Part shown: positions 51,286 through 60,368 of the stretch, piece after piece
How the letters are laid out: each line of letters opens with the position of its first letter
Numbering within the stretch: the first letter of the stretch is position 1
Assembly: GCA_000293845.2 (NCBI GenBank)
Contig: ALYF01000003.1
Span: 1-64,000, forward strand
Direction: 5' to 3'
From: an alpha proteobacterium IMCC14465
GTDB lineage: Bacteria > Pseudomonadota > Alphaproteobacteria > RS24
DNA: 64,000 nucleotides
The notes under the pieces: model-generated
Database searches by the model: none
Told to the model about the DNA's origin: nothing
Seen by the model: the letters and a program-made list of their open reading frames with translations, nothing else
Position numbers and translations under genes: made by a program

Positions 51286-54153
51286 CTAGTCGTTCAACCA
51301 GACCGTCCAACCGGACGTCCAGTTGTCGGAACTCTGTACGGCTCCAACAAAGCCAGCATCTTCGAAGAAGGCGCCGAGAGCTGTTGGGTCGGTATCCGCA
51401 ATACCGTTTTCAACAGCACCGTTAATGTAGCGCTTCTGACCCGTTGTCGCACCGCTGAGAGTGGTCAAAGAGTTTGAAGTTGTGCTGTCATTATTGCCAT
51501 CTTCAGCTGCAAACCATGTCGGGAGGTCAAAGCCAGCCGCTGTATCATTTTCACCGGCGTTTGTATCATCTCCAAAGGCCGTATCTGTATCAATGAATAC
51601 GGATTTCAGATTAATACCGGTTGTTCCACTGTCACGATTTGCATAAGTTGCCGCACCGTCAATGTCGATACCGTCCTGAAAACCTACTACGACAGTGTTG
51701 TAGATATTGGCGCCCGTACCTTCACGGAGCAGGATACCGATATCGGACTCTGCACCGGTCGCGGCTGGGAAGGAACCGACAAGCGTTAGATTTGACAAGG
51801 ATGGGTAGGCACGAGGCAGGGCGTCATTATTGGACGAGTTGCTGTCCGCTTCAATACCCTGGTCAGTATTACCTTGGTTGGCACCGTTCTGAACAACGAT
51901 TGCATATTGGATGTTACCAACATAACCATTCGTCCAATCGATGCTGTCATCATCCGCACCGGTGACAACAAGGTGCTTGGCATTAACTGTACCGCCAAAG
52001 AACTCGATACCGTCATCGGCGCCGTTATGGACCTGGACGTAATCAACTTCTGTACCGGAACCGACACCCTCAAAGGCGATACCGTTCAGCTCGTTATCTG
52101 CCGTAAAGGCAAAACCGGCATATTTGACGACTGTGTAGTAAATTTGACCACTGTCATCGGCAGCATCGTTACCACCATATTTACCACTATCGCCTTCACC
52201 GTCGCGCTCACAAAGGTTTGTGAGAACTTCACAATTGGTACCCTTGTTGATTGGCGCACGACCGTTAATAACCAGTCCACCCCAAAGACCCGTATCCGAG
52301 TCAAGGTTTCTGGATTCATCATCCTCAACTGTAAAGGTTACAGGTGCGGATGCTGTACCGTTGGAGTTCAACTTGGAACCACGTGCGATAACCAGATAGG
52401 AGAGTGGGTTTTCGCGCGCATAAACGGAGACACCTGGGTCAATCGTCAGCTCTGCCTTGTCACAAGTTGAAAGCTCGTTATCTTTGTCAGGACCGCAATC
52501 GGCACCAATAACAACCTTGCCACGCAAGAAGTAGCTAAGACCAGAAACGAGGTTCATGTCATCTGTGATAACGCCTGTAAGCTCACAACCAGTTGTACCG
52601 ATAGCTGTTGTCCCGGTTGGGCAAGCTGGCGTCGGGTTGATGCCATATGTCCAGTTAAGCGTCCAGTTATCTGTGGCTGAAGAACTTTTCACCGCACCGA
52701 TATAGGTCGCGAATTCAAACCATGTCAGCGTCTCTTCAGTGTTAACATTGACAGAAGTTACAGAATTCTCGTTATTACCGTTGATGAAACCATTAGACAA
52801 TGTGCTTGCCTGTTCAACATTATTGGCACCTGCGGCGAATTTAGCAGCGAGACCTGTGCCCGCAGCTGTATCATCTTCACCTGCATCCGTGTCAGCTTTG
52901 AAGGAAGCATCACAATCAAACAGAACTGATTTCAGTGTAACACCGGTAGCCGTTGTGCTGTTTGTGTATGTTGCAGTTCCGTCAATATCCCAGCAATGTT
53001 CAAAATTGGAGACAACTGAGTTATAGATGCCAGCACCTGTACCCTCGCGGAGCAAGATACCGATATCAGATTCTGCAGGACGTGCACCAACAAGGGTCAC
53101 ATTTGACAAAACAGGACGCGCACGTGGCAAGGCATCATTGTCGGAAGAGTTACTGTCGGCCTCAATACCTTGGTCTGTGTTGGCCTGATTGGCGTTTTGC
53201 ATAACGATGGCATATTGGATGTAACCGCGATAGCCGTTCGTCCAATCGATGCTGTCATCATCAGCGCCTGTTACAACGATATATTTTGCGTTAGCTGTAC
53301 CGCCAAAGAATTCAATACCGTCATCCGCGCCATTATGGACATGGACATATTCAATGGTTGTGCCGGAACCGACACCCTGGAAGGCAATACCATTCAACTC
53401 ATTGTCAGCGGTAAAGGCATAACCGGCGTAACGTACCTGCATGTATTTGAAGGTACCGGAATTATCCGTATCGTCATTACCACCATAAAGGCCACTATCG
53501 CCCTCGCCTTCACGTTCGCAAACATTGGCGGCAAGCTCACAGTCAGTACCTTTGTTAATGGTAGCTAGACCATTGACAACAAGACCGCCCCATTCACCAG
53601 TTTCAGTTTCGTTGAGTGCAATTGGGGATGTACGACCACGCAGGTGATCCTGCTCGGATGTAAAGACGATTGGTTGCGTTGCAGTACCGGTAGCTTCCAA
53701 ACGGGAGCCACGCGTCACAACTAGGTAAGACGTTACACCGGAGGTCGGTGTCTCTTTACCAATGATTTTTGTACCGGCTGGAATAGTCAGAACAGCATTT
53801 GTGCCGCCTGTGCCGTCTTTGGCTTCGTTTTCACCGACAACAACTTTACCATCAAGCATATAAATGTTGGAGGCGCTAAGTGTCAGGTCGGCGTTAATTA
53901 CACCAGAAATAGAGCAAACCTCGTCACCATTACTGAGAGTGACCTGCGTTAATCCGGTTTCACAATTGGCTGTTGCGCCGCCTGAATTACCGGAACCTCC
54001 GGAACCGCCGGAGCTTGAGCCGCCTGCGCCAGGATTAGGGCCGACTGTGCCAAGAGAGGCCAGTTCGGTATTGCTGTCGCCATCACAAGCGGCGACTGTC
54101 AGACCGATTACGGCCGACATTAAAAATTTACGAAAATGAATGAAAGATGGCAT
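51286..54153 (-). CDS. Large duplicated surface lipoprotein, candidate type II secretion substrate
   Basis: A 955-aa lipoprotein. The signal peptide ends VAAC with Cys23 as the lipidation site and Asp24 at +2. A Gly/Ser linker (residues ~37-60) follows, then two homologous halves of ~450 residues rich in Asp/Asn/Gly. Each half has NGADDGIEFFGG, VVTGADDDSIDWTNGY, NTDQGIEADSNSS and SDIGILLREGTGA, likely parallel-beta-helix-type repeats. Asp at +2 also occurs in PulA, a lipoprotein exported by a type II system. GGAGGG precedes the ATG at 54153. I do not know its activity. It is the first gene of the region leading to gsp. Confidence 0.85.
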   Translation of the reverse strand: MPSFIHFRKFLMSAVIGLTVAACDGDSNTELASLGTVGPNPGAGGSSSGGSGGSGNSGGATANCETGLTQVTLSNGDEVCSISGVINADLTLSASNIYMLDGKVVVGENEAKDGTGGTNAVLTIPAGTKIIGKETPTSGVTSYLVVTRGSRLEATGTATQPIVFTSEQDHLRGRTSPIALNETETGEWGGLVVNGLATINKGTDCELAANVCEREGEGDSGLYGGNDDTDNSGTFKYMQVRYAGYAFTADNELNGIAFQGVGSGTTIEYVHVHNGADDGIEFFGGTANAKYIVVTGADDDSIDWTNGYRGYIQYAIVMQNANQANTDQGIEADSNSSDNDALPRARPVLSNVTLVGARPAESDIGILLREGTGAGIYNSVVSNFEHCWDIDGTATYTNSTTATGVTLKSVLFDCDASFKADTDAGEDDTAAGTGLAAKFAAGANNVEQASTLSNGFINGNNENSVTSVNVNTEETLTWFEFATYIGAVKSSSATDNWTLNWTYGINPTPACPTGTTAIGTTGCELTGVITDDMNLVSGLSYFLRGKVVIGADCGPDKDNELSTCDKAELTIDPGVSVYARENPLSYLVIARGSKLNSNGTASAPVTFTVEDDESRNLDSDTGLWGGLVINGRAPINKGTNCEVLTNLCERDGEGDSGKYGGNDAADDSGQIYYTVVKYAGFAFTADNELNGIAFEGVGSGTEVDYVQVHNGADDGIEFFGGTVNAKHLVVTGADDDSIDWTNGYVGNIQYAIVVQNGANQGNTDQGIEADSNSSNNDALPRAYPSLSNLTLVGSFPAATGAESDIGILLREGTGANIYNTVVVGFQDGIDIDGAATYANRDSGTTGINLKSVFIDTDTAFGDDTNAGENDTAAGFDLPTWFAAEDGNNDSTTSNSLTTLSGATTGQKRYINGAVENGIADTDPTALGAFFEDAGFVGAVQSSDNWTSGWTVWLND

Positions 54154-54361
54154 TTTGCCCTCCAGTGGAATGTTGTCTACCAATTAGTAGGCACAGATAA
54201 GCCTGCAAATATTACAGAAACTTTACTTACTTGTAACAATTTGAATTATTCAGTTAATAATTATTATAAAAATGCCAGAAATGTTCTGCTTGCAGGTAAA
54301 GCATTTTATAAGGGAAGATAGGTTCTATTAGGGATGCTAGATATTATAAATAAGGCGAACC

Positions 54362-55435
54362 TCACCTTTTGGTCTTTTCCAGATTGTCGGGGTTAATGCC
54401 CATGCTTTCCATACGCGCGCGCCAACGTTTATGAGCCAATTTTTGCATATCATCCACCTTGTCCGACTCATCCATAATTTCCAATCCGATAAGGGTTTCC
54501 ATAACATCCTCCATTGTCACAATACCCTGCATGGTGCCGTATTCATCCAGAACCAGAGCAATCTGATTCTTCCCGTGTATGAGTCGGTCGAATATGCTTG
54601 AAGCGTCCAACACATCCAAAAACATTAAAAAAGGCCGTCGGAACTCTAAAAGAGATTTGTCAAACTCATCCCGCGCTTGCGCCATCAACAAATCACTTTT
54701 AAGCACATAACCCGTAATATCGTCTTCGTTTTCTGCATATACCGGTATGCGGGAAAAAGCATTTTCCGAATGAGCCGTGAAAAAACCTCTCACAGTCATT
54801 TTTTCAGAAGCTGAAAAGACAACCGGTCTCGGCGTCATAATATCGCGAGCTGATAATTGGCGCAGGCGCATCAAATTGGTCACTATTTTTAACTCTTTAG
54901 ACTCTAACAAGCCCTCATCAACCCCTATCTGAGCCATAGCTTCAAATTCATCGCGACTAAAAGTATGAACACCGGCTCCTGACCTAGACAGCAACCGTGT
55001 CAACTTCTCAGACAACCAAACAAATGGCAGGAGCAGTTGCGTCAACCCCGCTATCAGAATAGCAAAAGGGGCAGCCAGTTGCCGCCAATATAACGCACCC
55101 AAGGTTTTGGGAATGATTTCAGAAAATATGAGGATTAAAAAAGTCAGAATTGCAGATGTCAGACCTATATATTGATTGCCAAAGACCACCGCCGCTTGCG
55201 CGCCAACACCGGCTGCACCAACCGTATGAGCAATCGTATTTGCCGTCAGGATTGCTGCAAGCGGGCGATCGAGATTGTTACATAATTTTTTGAGTTTCTT
55301 AGCACTTCGCGACCCTTGAGCCTCTAACACGGCTATATAAGAAGGGCGAACAGAGAGAAGGACGGCTTCTGCAACAGAGCAGAAAAAAGAAACCAGCACT
55401 GCAAGTAGTAAGTAAAAAATAAGGAGCGTCATCAT
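54362..55435 (-). CDS. CNNM/CorC-type membrane protein with CBS domains
   Basis: A ~357-aa member of the HlyC/CorC (DUF21 plus CBS) family: about four N-terminal membrane segments (residues ~5-150), then two CBS domains (DIMTPRPVVF..., LVLDEYGTMQGIVTMEDVMETLIG). Relatives act in magnesium or cobalt efflux or homeostasis. The start may be ATG 55435 or a GTG at 55456. It has no link to the gsp block on its right-hand side. Confidence 0.88.
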   Translation of the reverse strand: MMTLLIFYLLLAVLVSFFCSVAEAVLLSVRPSYIAVLEAQGSRSAKKLKKLCNNLDRPLAAILTANTIAHTVGAAGVGAQAAVVFGNQYIGLTSAILTFLILIFSEIIPKTLGALYWRQLAAPFAILIAGLTQLLLPFVWLSEKLTRLLSRSGAGVHTFSRDEFEAMAQIGVDEGLLESKELKIVTNLMRLRQLSARDIMTPRPVVFSASEKMTVRGFFTAHSENAFSRIPVYAENEDDITGYVLKSDLLMAQARDEFDKSLLEFRRPFLMFLDVLDASSIFDRLIHGKNQIALVLDEYGTMQGIVTMEDVMETLIGLEIMDESDKVDDMQKLAHKRWRARMESMGINPDNLEKTKR

Positions 55436-55562
55436 GTAAATATAAAAGATGCTCACTTAACTGTCACGCTTATCCCATTGCCATAGCGACGAGCAAGCAT
55501 TTCCTTTTGAGAGGCATGAGTATTAATTTGAGAAGATTGTTGCCGATAACTATCGGATGAAA

Positions 55563-55637
<75 letters not shown>

Positions 55638-55751
55638 ACTTTCACAAGTGATGTATACCAGCCAATAAGCCGCTACCACCGCGTGGTTATAGGAAATTGG
55701 GCAGGCTCTGTCCACCATCAAAATAAGATGCGCCTTCAGGACTTTTGGAAA

Positions 55752-55970
55752 CTAATGAATGTCACCAAAAGTGTCGTCATCTTCAGATAAATGATCGGGT
55801 TCAGAAAAATTATCAGGCGGCTCAACAGCCGGGACACTATAATGCCCTCCTAACCAGCGATGCAGATCAACATTAGCACATCTGGCTGAACAAAATGGCT
55901 TGTAAGGCTGAGCGCTATCATTCTCTTTACAAATTGGGCAAGGCACGGGCTTTGGAGAACTCTCAGTCAT
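55752..55970 (-). CDS. yacG: DNA gyrase inhibitor YacG
   Basis: A 72-aa zinc-ribbon protein with CPIC (~residues 10-13) and CSARC (~26-30), followed by DLHRWLGGHY, the YacG signature. It can bind the GyrB subunit and inhibit gyrase. The start ATG 55970 overlaps the RNase gene stop by 8 nt; ATG 55988 would add six residues. It ends the long operon. Confidence 0.92.
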   Translation of the reverse strand: MTESSPKPVPCPICKENDSAQPYKPFCSARCANVDLHRWLGGHYSVPAVEPPDNFSEPDHLSEDDDTFGDIH

Positions 55971-57213
55971 TGTTACCGTTTGGGTCATTTTTATCGTCAG
56001 GGTCATCAAAATATCCAGCCGGTAAGGATTTCATCAAAGACAGACGGTCACGCTTTCGGGTCATTTCAATCACCCCGAAATTAGACATCTGACCGATACG
56101 CACCGGCACACGGTCATCCTCAAAGGCCGCCAGCAGGCTTTCTTCGATTTTCTTTCCATCGGCTTCATCGGACATATCAATGAAATCTATTGCGATGAGA
56201 CCGCCAACAGCTCGCAACGGAATCTGGTTGGCAATTTCGGTGACAGCCTCAAGATTAATCGCCAGTGCCGGATCGCTATGACTGCCGGAATTGACATCAA
56301 TGGTTGTCATGGCCTCGGTCGTTTCAATGGTTATCCAGCCCCCCGATGGCAAATCCACACGCGGGTTAAGCGCCTTATCGATGATGCCATTAATGTCGTA
56401 ACGATCGAACAGGATTTCATCAGACGCGCTCTGTGCGATAAGTGCCTCAGCCTGCGGCATGACTTTCTGACAATAGCTCCGCGCCATACGAAAAGCCGCC
56501 TCACCTTCAATCGTCACAGATTTTGTATCGGGGCGGATAAAATCACGCAAGCCGCGCTCAACGCCGCCTAAATCCTGATGCAACAGACAGGGCGGATCAT
56601 TATCATCGCCCTTATCGAGAATATCTGTCCAGATACCGGCAATCATCTCCATGTCTTTTTCAAGCAATTCATTATCGACGCCTTCTGCCGCAGTGCGTAG
56701 CACCCAGCCGGCTAGCCCGTCCATGCCTTCAATGCCCAACCGGTCACGCACTGTTTCGGCAAGGTCAATTAATCTTTGACGTTCCTTGTCATCTTCAATG
56801 GACCGCGACACGGAAACTTTCGAGCGACAGGGCGTCAACACTGCATAGCGCCCGGGCAGGCTAATATCAGCCGTGAGTTGCGGCCCCTTATCGCCATCGG
56901 CGGGTCGGTTAACCTGAACCAGAACCGTATCACCATCATGCACACAATCTTCAATCGGGGTGTCGCGGTCAGCATCGACCAGCAGCGTTCGTGCTTCGCG
57001 CGCACCGAGAAACCCGTCAGAGTTTTCGCCAATATTAACAAATGCTGCCTGCAAGCGCGGCACAACGCGAGCCACTTTCGCCAGATAAATCCGTCCGACA
57101 TCCTGATTATCAGAACCAACCGGCTCTATACGCAAATCAATCAGCTTTCCGTCATTAACATTGGCAACAAATACATGGCCCAACTCCACAGACATTAAAA
57201 CTTCATATCCCAT
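55963..57213 (-). CDS. RNase E/G family ribonuclease, short form
   Basis: A 416-aa RNase E/G protein. An S1-like N-terminus (GRIYLAKVARVVPRLQAAFVNIG) and catalytic ITIDVNSGS and IDFIDMSDE (metal-binding aspartates) are present. The protein ends ~75 residues after that, without the CPxC zinc-link of E. coli RNase E/G and without a long scaffold tail. It may cleave rRNA or mRNA precursors as a different oligomer. The start is ATG 57213, with GGAGGAGCGC upstream. It sits between maf and yacG. Confidence 0.92.
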   Translation of the reverse strand: MGYEVLMSVELGHVFVANVNDGKLIDLRIEPVGSDNQDVGRIYLAKVARVVPRLQAAFVNIGENSDGFLGAREARTLLVDADRDTPIEDCVHDGDTVLVQVNRPADGDKGPQLTADISLPGRYAVLTPCRSKVSVSRSIEDDKERQRLIDLAETVRDRLGIEGMDGLAGWVLRTAAEGVDNELLEKDMEMIAGIWTDILDKGDDNDPPCLLHQDLGGVERGLRDFIRPDTKSVTIEGEAAFRMARSYCQKVMPQAEALIAQSASDEILFDRYDINGIIDKALNPRVDLPSGGWITIETTEAMTTIDVNSGSHSDPALAINLEAVTEIANQIPLRAVGGLIAIDFIDMSDEADGKKIEESLLAAFEDDRVPVRIGQMSNFGVIEMTRKRDRLSLMKSLPAGYFDDPDDKNDPNGNND

Positions 57214-57240
57214 GCGCTCCTCCTCAATAAGCCTTAATCA

Positions 57241-57870
57241 TTATGTGCGTTTTCCGCCCTTGAAACCGACACCGGTCAATAACGAAGATGTTTCATATAA
57301 AGGCAATCCGACAACATTTGAATAGGATCCGTTTAAGGATTTAACAAATGCGTCTGCCCGCCCCTGAATAGCGTAACCACCCGCCTTGCCATGCCACTCC
57401 TGACTTTCAAGATAGGTCTTCATCTCCTCGTCAGAGAGTTTTTTCATATGAACGCGTGTACCAGCCACTCTCAGCATGCTTTTGCCCCTATAAATGAGAC
57501 AGACACCGCTATAAACCCGGTGCGCACGGCCTGATAAAAGCTTTAGGCACGCCATTGCGGTTTCTTCAGTTTCTGCTTTAGGCAAAATTCTGCGCCCCTG
57601 CGCCACAACTGTATCCGCCGCGAGAATAATCCAGTCTTCATTATCAGGAATATGCGGGAGCACCGCAGCAGCTTTTTCTGCGGCAAGGCGTTGCGCCAAC
57701 TCTCTGGGGGTTTCGCCGGATTTAGGAGACTCGTCAATATCCGCCGGGCCTACAGTATCGGGCGTGACATCTATCTGGGCAAGCAGGTCGAGACGGCGCG
57801 GCGACGCGCTGGCCAGCCACAATTTCTGCCTATTTGTATCTATAGGTAATGCGCCCTTTAGTGAGGTCAT
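57241..57870 (-). CDS. maf: Maf-like nucleoside triphosphate pyrophosphatase
   Basis: A Maf family enzyme that hydrolyses canonical or modified NTPs. Motifs are SASPRR near residue 21, AADTVV and the conserved [10 protein letters not shown]. The open frame with an ATG at 57870 overlaps infA by 41 nt. A TTG at 57822, giving WLASASPRR as the start, fits the family length, lies 7 nt after infA and has AGG upstream, so it is the more natural start. Confidence 0.9.
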   Translation of the reverse strand: MTSLKGALPIDTNRQKLWLASASPRRLDLLAQIDVTPDTVGPADIDESPKSGETPRELAQRLAAEKAAAVLPHIPDNEDWIILAADTVVAQGRRILPKAETEETAMACLKLLSGRAHRVYSGVCLIYRGKSMLRVAGTRVHMKKLSDEEMKTYLESQEWHGKAGGYAIQGRADAFVKSLNGSYSNVVGLPLYETSSLLTGVGFKGGKRT

Positions 57871-58048
57871 ATGGTGTCATTTCTACAAGAACCTTATCGC
57901 CAGCTAATACGCGAATACGGTTTTTCCGCATTTTTCCGGCGGTATGGGCAATGATTTCATGATCATTTTCCAATTTCACACGAAAAGTTGCATTCGGCAA
58001 AAGCTCGACAACAGTTCCGGGAAATTCAAGCAGTTCTTCTTTAGCCAT
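57830..58048 (-). CDS. infA: Translation initiation factor IF-1
   Basis: A 72-aa IF-1, exactly the usual length, with an S1-type OB fold ([24 protein letters not shown], then [24 protein letters not shown]). It binds the ribosomal A site during initiation. It stands between UPF0262 and maf, a conserved alphaproteobacterial arrangement. Confidence 0.98.
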   Translation of the reverse strand: MAKEELLEFPGTVVELLPNATFRVKLENDHEIIAHTAGKMRKNRIRVLAGDKVLVEMTPYDLTKGRITYRYK

Positions 58049-58097
58049 ATATTTTTCCTGTTTAATGGCCGGAGAATGACCATAAAATGAGTTAAAA

Positions 58098-58586
58098 TCA
58101 ACCCCTCATTTGCAATACGCAAATCAGCGTAAACAGACGTCGTGCTGTATCAAAATCCATCGTAATAACATCTGACAGTTTTTCCTGTAGCAGGGTCGAC
58201 CCTTCATTATGCAAAGCCCGCCGCCCCATATCTATGGTTTCAATTTTATCTGGCGATGCAGACCGGATAGCCTGATAATAATTTTCACAAATCAGGAAAT
58301 AATCCTTCACCAGCCTTCGAAAACTCATCAAAGACAACTCAATATCCTTTAACGGTTTATCCTCAAGATCACACAGGTGAAAATTAAGACCTTTTTCGGT
58401 CAAAGAAAGCGTCACCCGATATGGCCCAGGCGCACAGTCTTTTGGCGAAAAACTGTTTTCTTCTAAAAGGTCAAAAATAGCGACACGGCGCTCATGCTCA
58501 ACATCCGGATTTCTGGCTATCAGTGCCGGATCATCAAGAGAAAGATGAACGATTTTATTCGGGCTATCTTCCGACGTGTCATTCAT
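58098..58586 (-). CDS. UPF0262 family protein
   Basis: A 162-aa protein of unknown function, conserved in Alphaproteobacteria and almost always found next to his[20 protein letters not shown] and the tail [17 protein letters not shown] are typical. It is predicted cytosolic with no known catalytic motif. Its start codon overlaps the hisD stop by one base. Confidence 0.9.
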   Translation of the reverse strand: MNDTSEDSPNKIVHLSLDDPALIARNPDVEHERRVAIFDLLEENSFSPKDCAPGPYRVTLSLTEKGLNFHLCDLEDKPLKDIELSLMSFRRLVKDYFLICENYYQAIRSASPDKIETIDMGRRALHNEGSTLLQEKLSDVITMDFDTARRLFTLICVLQMRG

Positions 58587-59884
58587 TAGCTTTTGTTCAA
58601 TCTGATTGCTACGGAATGCGCATGTGCAGATAGCCCTTCGGACTCAGCCAAACGGATAGCATCCATACCAATTTCTCTCAGACTATCAGCCGAACATGAA
58701 ACCAGCGAACTGCGCTTCATAAAGTTCAAAACAGAAAGCCCCGATGCATAGCGCGATGCGCGCGCCGTCGGCAGAACATGGTTCGGGCCGGCTATATAAT
58801 CCCCAATAGCTTCTGGCGTATACCGCCCCAGAAAAATCGCGCCAGCATTTCTGATATTGTTAGAGAGAGCTTCAGGGTCTTTCACAGCCAGTTCAAGATG
58901 CTCAGGTGCGAGCCTATCAATTAAAGACGGACCATCTTGAGTTAAATCCGGCACAAGAATAACGGCCCCAAAATTTTCCCAACTTTGACGGGCGATTTCT
59001 TGGCGTGGCAGGTCAGTCAGTTGGCGTTCAACCTCATCACAAACAGCCTCGGCAAAACCCGCATCATCTGTCATCAAAATAGATTGCGCAACGCTGTCAT
59101 GCTCGGCCTGAGATAACAAATCAGCGGCAATCCAAGCCGGGTCATTTTCAGCATCAGCAACCACCAGAATTTCAGATGGGCCTGCCACCATATCAATCCC
59201 GACATGCCCAAAAACCTGTTTTTTAGCTGCCGCTACATAAGCATTCCCCGGGCCAACAATCACATCCACTGGCTGGATTACTTCTGTACCATAAGCAAGG
59301 GCAGCAACCGCTTGCGCGCCCCCGACTTTATATATTTCGTCAACGCCGGCACGTTTTGCAGCCGCTAAAACAAGCGGATTCACCTTGCCATCAGGCATAG
59401 GCACCACCATAACGAGACGTTCAACCCCAGCAACTTTGGCGGGTATCGCATTCATTAAGACAGATGAAGGATAGCTTGCCAGCCCCCCCGGCACATAAAT
59501 TCCTGCCGCGCTCACAGCCGTCCAACGATGTCCCAGTTCCACGCCTTGCGCGTCTGTAAATCGTTCATCCTGCGGCTTTTGGCGGGCATGAAAATCAGCA
59601 ATTCTTTTCGACGCCACATCCAGCGCTTGCAAAGTCTCAGACTGGCAATCGGCTTCGGCATTTTCAATCTCGTCAGCTGACACGCGCAACATTTCCGGCT
59701 TCATATCACTGCGGTCAAAACGCTTCGTGTAGTCGCACAAAGCCGCGTCCCCTCGCGCACGAACATCCTTGATAATGTCACCCACAGCAAGATTAACGTC
59801 CTCATCCTGCTCGCGCTTCATGCTCAGAAGCTGCTTAAAGGCCGCATCAAAATCTATGTCGGTTTTATTCAGTCGTAAGACCAT
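58586..59884 (-). CDS. hisD: Histidinol dehydrogenase
   Basis: A 432-aa enzyme that catalyses the last two steps of histidine biosynthesis (histidinol to histidine, zinc and NAD dependent). Conserved parts are YVPGGLASYPSSVLMNAIPA, VDVIVGPGNAYVAAAKK, MVAGPSEI and SQAEHDS (zinc His). Start ATG 59884, 1 nt after DUF2948. Normal length. Confidence 0.97.
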   Translation of the reverse strand: MVLRLNKTDIDFDAAFKQLLSMKREQDEDVNLAVGDIIKDVRARGDAALCDYTKRFDRSDMKPEMLRVSADEIENAEADCQSETLQALDVASKRIADFHARQKPQDERFTDAQGVELGHRWTAVSAAGIYVPGGLASYPSSVLMNAIPAKVAGVERLVMVVPMPDGKVNPLVLAAAKRAGVDEIYKVGGAQAVAALAYGTEVIQPVDVIVGPGNAYVAAAKKQVFGHVGIDMVAGPSEILVVADAENDPAWIAADLLSQAEHDSVAQSILMTDDAGFAEAVCDEVERQLTDLPRQEIARQSWENFGAVILVPDLTQDGPSLIDRLAPEHLELAVKDPEALSNNIRNAGAIFLGRYTPEAIGDYIAGPNHVLPTARASRYASGLSVLNFMKRSSLVSCSADSLREIGMDAIRLAESEGLSAHAHSVAIRLNKS

Positions 59885-59885
59885 A

Positions 59886-60338
59886 TTAGTTCTCGTTTAA
59901 CGGCTCATCATCTTCATGTTGCGGTCTGCTCGCGGCCGACCATCCGGGTGTCACATCCTGCATTACCATATTCATCGCATCTATGGTGAGACGAATTTCT
60001 GATCGCCCCGAAAAAATTATACGCAAAATACCACTAGGAGGTTCTTGCGGGACAAATTCAATGGCAAGTAAGGACAAAATCTGGTCACTGCCAAACGCAA
60101 CATCGCGGTAGGAAACTTTACGCACATCAGTAAAATGCATCCCAACACGCACACGTTGATGCGTCTCCTCATGCTCTACTTCCCAGCAGAAACGATTACC
60201 CATTAACGCAAAAAGGCGCATGGATTTATCAAACACCATATCAGAGGCATTAATAATGCAATCCTGCATCATGGCAGAGATAACTTTTAAATCATCCTTA
60301 TCACAGGCCACCAAATGAAGCGGTTGGTAAATGCTCAT
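59886..60338 (-). CDS. DUF2948 family protein
   Basis: A 150-aa protein of unknown function, alphaproteobacterial, regularly located between murA and hisD. Typical parts are LVACDKDDLKVISAMMQDCI and a NRFCWE segment. No known motifs or membrane segments. The AGG just before the ATG is weak as a ribosome-binding site. Kept because of its conserved position. Confidence 0.87.
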   Translation of the reverse strand: MSIYQPLHLVACDKDDLKVISAMMQDCIINASDMVFDKSMRLFALMGNRFCWEVEHEETHQRVRVGMHFTDVRKVSYRDVAFGSDQILSLLAIEFVPQEPPSGILRIIFSGRSEIRLTIDAMNMVMQDVTPGWSAASRPQHEDDEPLNEN

Positions 60339-60368
60339 CCTATTCTGCTCACATCCTTCTGAATATTC

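Noticed and set aside
54184-54361. Possible Pho box upstream of the large lipoprotein
   Set aside because: TTGTTAC and CTGTAAT lie 22 bp apart on the minus strand, but the middle repeat does not match and the bases differ from CTGTCA. Too weak without a genome-wide motif.
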